The notes beneath the pieces are model-generated. The model was not told the origin of the DNA and ran no database searches. It worked only from the letters and a program-made list of their open reading frames with translations. Below, in pieces: positions 10,140-12,448 of a stretch of 12,448 nt of DNA; the stretch's first letter is position 1, and each line of letters begins with the position of its first letter. The DNA is from Saccoglossus kowalevskii (taxonomy: Eukaryota > Hemichordata > Enteropneusta > Harrimaniidae). Made by a program: the position numbers and the translations under genes. The stretch lies in assembly GCF_000003605.2 (NCBI RefSeq), contig NW_003129359.1, forward strand, positions 166,234 through 178,681, written 5' to 3'.

Positions 10140-11525
10140 TTTATTTATTTTGGAACAAATTTAACTGTACAATTAATTTTCTTTAACGAAATTTGGTTTA
10201 TATGGATACATTGATATTAGCATCTCTAATCTTGTGACTCAAAGCATTTATTTTTGTCAAATTTTCTTATATAATAATATGGTTTTATGTTCTCTACAAC
10301 AGACAGTTTCCCCCTTTGATGGATGATGTTGTTGAGCCACATGCTATATTTTTACGTTCAAGATTTCCACAAAACGGCGATGGAGTGAAAAATGAGGCAT
10401 TTGAGGTGAGCTACTATTCAGGAATTCCTTAAATTCGAACAAAATAATATTGTCTTAGTTATGTTTGGATTGCGTTTTTGCATCCATGCATACCCACCTA
10501 TCTTTATAGTCATGCCTGAACCGATCGCATTTCAAACATCCTACAAATCACACATCTTGGGATACATATGCACATCTATTTGTTTTGCAATAAGATTCAA
10601 GATAGCAATATGGCGGCCATTTTTATGTTTAGAATTCATTATTTCAAGAACCGGATAGTGTATGGATAGATTCCCGTCAAACTTTAATAGTATATACATT
10701 GGACCTTAATACACATTATTTTGTTTTCTCAGATTGAATTCAAAATGGCTGATCATGTCCATTTTGGTTTAATAAATACTCTTGCAGAGCTGCATGCATA
10801 TCAGAGATGTCTTAAGCAATCATTCTCAAATTTTATATTGCCAATTGACATAAATTTGTTTAGCAAATGCTATTCTAACTCTGACTTACCTTTACTGATT
10901 GTAATCAAATTTTACAAGTACATAATACCTCGTGTGACACATTGTCATGCATTTGTTTGATGTTCAGATTTAAAATGGAGTTTCTATTTTGCTTACTATT
11001 GAACCAACAGGGACATGAATAATGGACATGAATAATCCATGAACTATCATATTACAAAATAACAGCAACTCATTGTGATATTTAACCAGTACTTTTTAAC
11101 CTTTTCACAACCAGACTTCCTTGCCCAAATTATTCTGTATTGTTTTTTAAAAATTCAATTTCTGGAAATGAACCCTAATTTTGGAACATTTTAGTCAATT
11201 TAATCAGTTTTTACTCCAAAAGCGTGTCCATTTTTGTCCCAATCTTCTCAAGGAAATTGCAGACTATAAACAGGACTATTTTGTGGATTTGTAAAAAAAA
11301 GAGGGAATTTGTTGTGAAAAGGTTAATACTTATAATACTAATTATATTTTTTCTTAGCTTTGCTTAAAGGAAGAGAATGCAAATGAGCCCAAGGTAGCCT
11401 TTGAGTATCACTCATATCAACAAGTACATCATGAAGATATGGAAGACAGTTCCAGCGAAGACTCTGCATTCAGCAGTGCATTATTCATTGACCACAGTAA
11501 CTCAGATAAAGGCATAGCTGTTTAG
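466..11525 (+). CDS. LDL-receptor-related (LRP-like) type I membrane protein, 3' part, eight exons
   Basis: Joined exons encode 520 residues with no internal stop; the 5' end lies outside the window. Seen, numbering from the first complete codon: YWTD beta-propeller blades (1-134; LFWSDWG, LYPNG, RLYWVD, RLYWTDW), a six-Cys EGF module (about 138-174), a Ser/Thr-rich stalk (176-352) with five 13-15-residue repeats, a second six-Cys EGF (353-384), a hydrophobic segment of 23 residues (402-424) followed by K-F-Y-R-K-R-R as stop-transfer, and a cytoplasmic tail (425-520). Family knowledge: YWTD-EGF pairs in LRP/LDLR proteins bind extracellular ligands and assist pH-dependent ligand release. The propeller text is closest to LRP4/5/6 and LRP1 types by eye, but the tail has no NPxY and no PPPSP motif, so it is neither a standard endocytic LRP nor an LRP5/6 co-receptor. 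No LA (LDLR class A) modules are visible here; they could lie upstream. Orthology is uncertain, so no symbol is given. Confidence 0.93.
664..2163 (+). other. Intron 1 (1500 bp, GT-AG, phase 2)
   Basis: Starts GTGAGA and ends ATAG. It contains a ~303-bp tandem duplication (about 761-1340), then about 800 bp of AT-rich sequence with no recognisable gene, and an (AAATA)-type A-rich tract at 2034-2070 close to the acceptor. Confidence 0.88.
761..1340. repeat. ~303-bp tandem duplication of an interspersed repeat
   Basis: tttatgggtggattttgtt at 761 recurs as tttatggatggattttgtt at 1064. Each half holds two copies of the TTTaAAATGGC/CAAAATGG motif (850, 979; 1163, 1264), so it looks like a dimer of a ~150-bp unit. 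It belongs to the same loose family as the repeats in introns 2, 3, 6 and 7. Confidence 0.65.
2164..2369 (+). CDS. Exon: last YWTD blade, ends inside a 33-bp minisatellite
   Basis: Acceptor ...ttacttgatag ends at 2163. The leading G completes CG|G (Arg). The exon encodes R-S-L-D-E-L, then P-H-P-F-S-L-T-L-F-E-D and R-L-Y-W-T-D-W, the usual final blade of an LRP propeller, and H-P-M-G-V-V-V-A-H-S-V-R-Q, matching the conserved propeller exit seen in LRP1/LRP6 (HxxRQP type). It continues P-P-P-P-T and leaves G2369 (phase 1). The donor chosen is CAG|GTACAG at 2370, the first copy of a repeated donor. The G joins GT of the next exon to make Gly. Later copies of the donor at 33-bp spacing would also stay in frame. 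Confidence 0.88.
2356..2590. repeat. 33-bp minisatellite containing the exon-2 splice donor, 7 copies
   Basis: The unit ccaacaggtgcagtcacatg + tctccctccccca recurs at exact 33-bp spacing. The exon-end position of the donor falls at 2369, 2402, 2435, 2468, 2501, 2534 and 2567. Copy 1 reads CAG|GTACAG, copy 2 CAA|GTGCAG, copies 3-7 CAG|GTGCAG. Copies 3-6 are almost identical, suggesting recent expansion. In the exon frame the unit reads P-P-P-P-T-G-A-V-T-C-L without a stop. Confidence 0.95.
2370..3251 (+). other. Intron 2 (882 bp, GT-AG, phase 1)
   Basis: It begins within the minisatellite. The frame carried from the exon stays open to a TAA at 2606-2608, so intron retention would give a short Pro/Cys-containing tail and no membrane anchor. 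After 2610 there is unremarkable AT-rich sequence, then two interspersed palindromic motifs at 3033-3060 and 3136-3160. Confidence 0.88.
3252..3371 (+). CDS. Exon: EGF-like module closing the propeller
   Basis: Acceptor ttttcttttgtag ends at 3251 and donor GTATTT starts at 3372. This is a symmetric phase 1-1 exon of 120 bp, the classic form of a shuffled EGF module. Six cysteines are present: G-C, Q-C, S-H-L-C, F-S-C, A-C and T-R-C, with C-S-H-L-C-L-L-K-P-G-G-F and G-Y-Q-L-S typical of the EGF that packs against an LRP propeller. The usual N-P-C...N-N-G-G-C opening is shortened to G-C-L-N-S-Q-C. A potential N-glycosylation sequon N-M-S lies near the end. Confidence 0.92.
3473..3568. repeat. 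(CCGT)n microsatellite, first block
   Basis: Imperfect at the left (gtgcgtctgtgcgtccatcc) and becoming a pure (CCGT) run at 3535-3567, followed by the linker gagtcgtatctcaaaatccc. Confidence 0.95.
3655..3905. repeat. ~140-bp core repeats, two copies
   Basis: ggccgactggcagc at 3661 recurs at 3801 (period 140), with matching downstream text atcttgttttttgaaaatgt and gacatgctttgtcagttttc. The same unit resumes after the long microsatellite. Confidence 0.92.
3932..4526. repeat. ~600-bp CYGT/CCAGT microsatellite with 20-bp higher-order units
   Basis: Tetranucleotide units CTGC, CCGT, CTGT and CAGT are organised into longer periods: 20 bp at 4021-4080 (ctgcccgtctgtccgtctgt) and 20 bp at 4221-4380 (ccgtccgtccgcccgtctgt, about eight copies), with a CTGCCAGT-rich left end. 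Because the unit is 4 bp and has no stop trinucleotide, long open frames occur on both strands by chance; they are not genes. Confidence 0.97.
4560..5000. repeat. ~140-bp core repeats, three to four copies
   Basis: ggcagccatcttg at 4578 recurs as ggcaggcatcttg at 4718 (period 140), and weaker copies of gatcaaagatggccga follow near 4850 and 4975. The copies decay towards the right. Confidence 0.85.
5072..5091. repeat. Perfect short palindrome
   Basis: CTTGGAACT, CA, AGTTCCAAG: 9-bp arms with a 2-base centre, about 140 bp upstream of the stalk-exon acceptor. It may be part of an old mobile element; no ends are visible. Confidence 0.8.
5228..5825 (+). CDS. Exon: Ser/Thr-rich stalk with internal repeats, start of second EGF
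   Basis: Acceptor cttactgtttcag-type (tgttactgtttcag) ends at 5227; donor AG|GTATGT begins at 5826. AA joins the preceding G to give Glu, then 198 codons follow and AG is left (phase 2). The first ~175 residues are rich in Ser, Thr, Gln and Lys, with E-S-T-E-E-S-T-Q-A-S-T-Q and five tandem 13-15-residue repeats, and look like the O-glycosylated stalk of LDLR-type receptors. One N-L-S sequon lies just before the EGF. The exon ends with four cysteines of a canonical EGF (C-T-N-D-Y-C-L-N-G-G-K-C ... L-T-C); the other two are in the next exon. Reading on past 5825 gives an unrelated extension that stops at 5952. Confidence 0.92.
5446..5658 (+). repeat. Coding tandem repeats in the stalk (3 x 45 bp, 2 x 39 bp)
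   Basis: Five in-frame units begin at 5446, 5491, 5536, 5581 and 5620. The first three are 15 codons, the last two 13. The shared pattern is roughly (V/M)-G-H-x-(S/T)-(L/I)-S-D-(I/T)-x-x-K-(K/Q)-(T/I)-T. The DNA of the units has diverged far more than the protein pattern, so the repeat is old. Confidence 0.8.
5926..5937. repeat. SINE target-site duplication, left
   Basis: TTTGGAATGACT, identical to 6394-6405, directly abutting the tRNA-like head. Confidence 0.93.
5938..6393 (+). mobile_element. Full-length tRNA-derived SINE, 456 bp
   Basis: The tRNA-like head has TAGCATAGTGG (5950-5960), close to the A box of Asp/Glu/Gly-type tRNAs, and AGTTCAAATCA (5993-6003) as the B box, preceded by tagaccc. 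A central domain of unknown family follows (about 6015-6240, with accttggttaaggtccgcag and tagggagatggccacacagc), then a 3' part with an internal A10 (6304-6313) and a terminal A9-C-A10 tail (6373-6392). It is flanked by a perfect 12-bp target-site duplication TTTGGAATGACT at 5926-5937 and 6394-6405. It would have been mobilised by a partner LINE in trans. Confidence 0.92.
6394..6405. repeat. SINE target-site duplication, right
   Basis: TTTGGAATGACT immediately after the A-rich tail (one C between), identical to 5926-5937. Confidence 0.93.
6474..6557. repeat. Hairpin-forming inverted repeat, 22-bp arms
   Basis: Arms 6474-6495 and 6536-6557 match at 19 of 22 positions (ATGgACTGaATACaGCTTTTGT type), with an inner pair GGTCGT/ACGACC at 6502-6507 and 6523-6528 and a loop holding agagaaagct. 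Possibly a small palindromic transposable element. Confidence 0.8.
6667..6751. repeat. Inverted repeat, 10-bp perfect arms
   Basis: GCATGATACA (6667-6676) and TGTATCATGC (6742-6751) are exact reverse complements, 65 bases apart. Confidence 0.7.
7005..7137. repeat. Inverted repeat, 31-bp arms
   Basis: Arms 7005-7035 and 7107-7137 match at 26 of 31 positions, with a perfect outer GGTTATTA and inner CAAAGTATGCAC. The loop is 71 bp. The left arm also contains AATACCGCAAA, which is the exact reverse complement of 6812-6822, so larger alternative folds exist. Confidence 0.85.
7650..7729 (+). CDS. Exon: end of second EGF and juxtamembrane segment
   Basis: Acceptor tttaattcaacag ends at 7649; donor GTAAGT starts at 7730. 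T7650 completes AG|T (Ser). The exon reads C-S-N-G-F-I-G-I-R-C-E, which finishes the EGF pattern C-x4-C-x5-C-x8-C-x-C-x8-C begun in the preceding exon. A short acidic linker (V-E-E-T-I-S-D-T-G) leads towards the membrane. T7729 is left over (phase 1). At 80 bp this is the smallest exon; it is supported by both splice sites and by completion of the EGF. Confidence 0.92.
7730..8775 (+). other. Intron 5 (1046 bp, GT-AG, phase 1)
   Basis: Starts GTAAGT and ends TTTCCAG. It contains the 57-60-bp tandem array at 8156-8429. The remaining sequence is AT-rich without recognisable genes. Confidence 0.9.
8156..8429. repeat. 57-60-bp tandem repeat, about 4.6 copies
   Basis: attacactcgccagcaactg recurs at 8161, 8218, 8277, 8337 and 8394. 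Each unit continues tgtcctgatgtgtgagcctg and ends in a TA run. Unit length varies (57, 59, 60, 57) through the TA run alone. Copies are nearly identical, with one shared C-to-T change (actctccag) in the last two. Confidence 0.96.
8776..8866 (+). CDS. Exon: transmembrane helix, with a GC splice donor
   Basis: Acceptor ttttctttccag ends at 8775. T|AT gives Tyr, then 29 codons. Residues I-A-W-V-T-I-G-L onwards form a 23-residue uncharged segment rich in Ile, Leu, Ala and Thr, followed by K-F-Y-R-K-R, a basic stop-transfer that places the C-terminus in the cytoplasm. The exon ends AAG|GCAAGT: a GC donor with an otherwise ideal consensus. The nearby GT at 8871 would join to the next exon out of frame and hit TGA within eight codons, so the GC donor is the consistent choice (phase 2). 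Confidence 0.9.
8909..8952. repeat. Alternating purine-pyrimidine (GT/GC)n tract
   Basis: 44 bases of strictly alternating G and T/C, with a GTGCGC core. This class of sequence readily adopts Z-DNA. It begins 42 bases after the GC splice donor. Confidence 0.95.
9121..9250 (-). mobile_element. Possible retroposon 3' end with (TAA)n tail
   Basis: A (TAA)n run (9121-9154) abuts tgtttatttccctttacttc. On the minus strand this reads ...gggaaataaac(att)n, the look of a LINE/SINE 3' end with a simple-repeat tail. No target duplication was found, and the right end is not defined. Confidence 0.4.
9329..9712. repeat. Tandem duplication (~158 bp spacing), second copy interrupted
   Basis: ttcaaactgttatatatacg at 9329 matches ttcaaacttttatacgactg at 9487. 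Both continue through catatgtgcatgtattc, atgatgtccaaattcaaa, ggccgattggcagccatgtt and catcaacaaat. The second copy is split by a 95-bp insert. Confidence 0.88.
9536..9630 (-). mobile_element. 95-bp retroposon-like insertion with CATA duplication
   Basis: Comparison with the uninterrupted copy shows a clean insert flanked by CATA at 9532-9535 and 9631-9634. The minus strand ends ...tgtcaaataaattatctatc, resembling a truncated retroposon 3' end; no terminal inverted repeats are visible. A 4-bp duplication is short for a retroposon, so its class is uncertain. Confidence 0.6.
9918..10059. mobile_element. Palindromic MITE, 142 bp
   Basis: The ends ACTGTAAA and TTTACAGT are perfect inverts, and further pairs follow inwards: TTCACTGG with CCAGTGAA, and ATTTCGCTGA with TCAGCGAAAT. 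It sits in TA-rich sequence (tatata on the left, tgtgtg on the right), as expected of TA-targeting elements. No coding capacity. The superfamily cannot be set from sequence alone. Confidence 0.8.
10060..10134. repeat. (TGTA)n and (TA)n microsatellite
   Basis: TGTA units (about 10065-10098) pass into a perfect TA run (about 10099-10134), followed by aaataatttatttattttgg. Confidence 0.95.
10303..10405 (+). CDS. Exon: membrane-proximal cytoplasmic tail
   Basis: Acceptor ttctctacaacag ends at 10302; donor GAG|GTGAGC starts at 10406. A10303 completes AG|A (Arg), then 34 codons end in phase 0. The text Q-F-P-P-L-M-D-D-V-V-E-P-H is polar with an acidic patch and ends V-K-N-E-A-F-E. No NPxY is present. 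A second AG at 10306 would shift the frame. Confidence 0.88.
10406..11357 (+). other. Intron 7 (952 bp, GT-AG, phase 0)
   Basis: Starts GTGAGC and ends TTTTCTTAG. It contains interspersed palindromic motifs (10598-10625 and 10741-10767), a short gacatgaataat direct repeat (about 11013-11036) and a piggyBac-type MITE. No exon is visible. Confidence 0.9.
11100..11322. mobile_element. piggyBac-type MITE, 223 bp, flanked by TTAA
   Basis: CCTTTTCACAAC at 11100-11111 and GTTGTGAAAAGG at 11311-11322 are perfect 12-bp terminal inverted repeats. Both are bounded by TTAA (11096-11099 and 11323-11326), the target duplicated by piggyBac transposases, and the termini begin CC as in that superfamily. The interior is non-coding, so it would depend on a transposase supplied elsewhere. 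Confidence 0.88.
11358..11525 (+). CDS. Terminal exon: C-terminal cytoplasmic tail and stop
   Basis: Acceptor ttttttcttag ends at 11357; the exon opens in phase 0 and encodes 55 residues before TAG at 11523-11525. Visible features: Y-Q-Q-V, which fits the YxxPhi sorting signal; S-S-S-E-D-S, an acidic serine cluster fitting casein kinase 2 sites; and a C-terminus K-G-I-A-V compatible with a class II PDZ ligand. These motifs are short and degenerate, so their roles are inferred only. Confidence 0.9.
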   Translation, partial: LCLKEENANEPKVAFEYHSYQQVHHEDMEDSSSEDSAFSSALFIDHSNSDKGIAV

Positions 11526-11635
11526 ATATTTACCACTTATATTGACCCACAATGTACATAATTATATATATAGTGTCCTGTATTGATTATATATACCTCC
11601 AATGTGATATCGTCTATATTGTATTGCCTGTTCTA

Positions 11636-11641
11636 ATTAAA
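11636..11641 (+). promoter_or_regulatory. Candidate polyadenylation signal ATTAAA (proximal)
   Basis: The common ATTAAA variant lies 111 bases after the stop. No marked GT-rich element follows, so it is the weaker candidate. Confidence 0.4.
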
Positions 11642-11902
11642 GTCTCAAAAGAAATATATACATAGTATATCAGCACATTATGATTTATATTAAGGTATTT
11701 TCATGTTGTTAAAATTGCAATTTTCTCACATAAACATTTGAAATTATTTTAAAATGTAGGTGTAGAGTAAATATTGACACGTGTGCATCATAAATTATAT
11801 CAAATTTTCTCAATATATTCATAATTTGTTCCTTGAAATATCTATTAAGTAAATTATGTTTCTATCTTTATTACTTAATATGTATTTTTGAGTTGAACAG
11901 TG

Positions 11903-11908
11903 ATTAAA
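11903..11908 (+). promoter_or_regulatory. Candidate polyadenylation signal ATTAAA (distal)
   Basis: ATTAAA followed by ctttttgtgtattttgtttg, a T/GT-rich downstream element of the expected kind and spacing. Preferred 3' end of the transcript. Confidence 0.55.
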
Positions 11909-11986
11909 AACTTTTTGTGTATTTTGTTTGAATATTATGCATGACATTTAAAGATTATGTCACTGGAATATGACGTCTCCCTCTCA

Positions 11987-12029
11987 GGGTGGGGTGGGGT
12001 GTGGTTGGGTGGGGTGGGGTGGGGTGGGG
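11987..12029 (+). repeat. GGGGT tandem tract with G-quadruplex potential
   Basis: At least eight runs of three or four G, separated mostly by a single T, on the + strand about 80 bases past the distal polyadenylation candidate. Short-loop tracts of this kind fold as stable quadruplexes. Confidence 0.9.
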
Positions 12030-12448
12030 TTGAAAACAGAATCGACTGTACAAATGCTTTTATCAAGTTGGTTTCTATTGACGTCGGTTGCAGTTATCCA
12101 TGGCTTGTTTTCAAAAACAGTGTATATTCCATGGTATCGGGAATTGCTCGCAGATGCAAAAGACCAGTAGGCTTTGAGGGTCAAAGAGAAGCTACATGGC
12201 AGATCAGGTATTTCAAGTAGACCTCCCTCAGATTTGTTCATTTCAAGATGTCTCTAATTTTGATAAATATTTTTGGTAAAGTGTTATTTTTGCCTTCTTG
12301 ATGAGAACCATCGTCCGAATCACACGGTCAAGTGTCTTCGATCTATAGGCCTCTACACAATACCGTGTGGGATCGCATAGGCTAATTGCGTATCTAAAGC
12401 AGTGAGATCTGATTGGGTGCGCCTCGAAACGAGGCGCCTATAGTGGTG
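12030..12448. other. Intergenic sequence with inverted repeats at the right edge
   Basis: No coding signal is convincing. Three inverted pairs lie at the end: CACACGGT (12321-12328) with ACCGTGTG (12362-12369); CTATAGGCCTC (12343-12353) with GAGGCGCCTATAG (12431-12443); and a tight hairpin GCGCCTCG-AAA-CGAGGCGC (12419-12437). Together they suggest the end of a palindromic mobile element cut by the window edge. Confidence 0.6.

Larger units (their letters stand above)
8867..10302 (+). other. Intron 6 (1436 bp, GC-AG, phase 2)
   Basis: Starts GCAAGT and ends ACAACAG. It contains an alternating GC/GT tract, a (TAA)n run, a tandem duplication with an insertion, a palindromic MITE and a (TA)n tract. 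No other exon is visible. Confidence 0.88.
11526..11930 (+). other. 3' untranslated region
   Basis: AT-rich sequence after the TAG at 11523. The end is not certain; two candidate polyadenylation signals bound it (11636 and 11903). No second reading frame of interest. Confidence 0.6.

Noticed and set aside
11957-12241. Overlapping open frames downstream of the gene
   Set aside because: They are driven by the GGGGT tract (Gly/Trp/Val runs on one strand, Pro/Thr/His on the other) and show no domain or splice context.

Overview
The window is animal nuclear DNA, most likely from a marine invertebrate. Evidence: a multi-exon gene with GT-AG introns that joins in frame across seven splice junctions, long AT-rich introns full of short repeats, a tRNA-derived SINE with perfect target-site duplications, and small non-autonomous DNA elements. 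A mollusc, perhaps a bivalve, is my best guess, because one intron holds an array of ~140-bp core repeats next to an ACGG-type microsatellite and a terminal hairpin, like the 'pearl'/HINE elements described from bivalves. A brachiopod, hemichordate or lancelet cannot be excluded. Nothing looks bacterial, phage or viral.

There is one gene, on the + strand: the 3' part of a type I membrane protein of the LDL-receptor-related (LRP) family. Eight exons can be placed (466-663, 2164-2369, 3252-3371, 5228-5825, 7650-7729, 8776-8866, 10303-10405, 11358-11525) and encode the last 520 residues. In order they give the last blades of a YWTD beta-propeller, its closing EGF module, a ~175-residue Ser/Thr-rich stalk with five internal repeats, a second canonical EGF module, one transmembrane helix and a ~95-residue cytoplasmic tail ending at TAG 11523-11525. 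The 5' part of the gene lies to the left of the window. Intron phases are 2 (entering), 2, 1, 1, 2, 1, 2, 0; all agree with an uninterrupted frame. Intron 6 uses a GC donor.

The introns carry most of the unusual sequence. Intron 2 begins inside a 33-bp minisatellite whose unit contains the exon's own splice donor, so seven donor-like sites lie in the same reading register. Intron 3 holds the pearl-like core repeats and two CCGT-type microsatellites, one ~600 bp long with higher-order structure. Intron 4 holds a full-length 456-bp SINE and a cluster of hairpin-forming inverted repeats. Intron 5 has a 57-60-bp tandem array. Intron 6 has a Z-DNA-type alternating tract, a tandem duplication split by a short retroposon-like insert, and a palindromic MITE. 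Intron 7 has a TTAA-flanked piggyBac-type MITE. A palindromic motif of the form CAARATGGC...GCCATYTTG recurs more than a dozen times through introns 1, 2, 3, 6 and 7.

Downstream of the stop (11526-12448) are a 3' UTR with two ATTAAA candidates, a G-quadruplex-type tract and a set of inverted repeats at the right edge. No second gene is visible.
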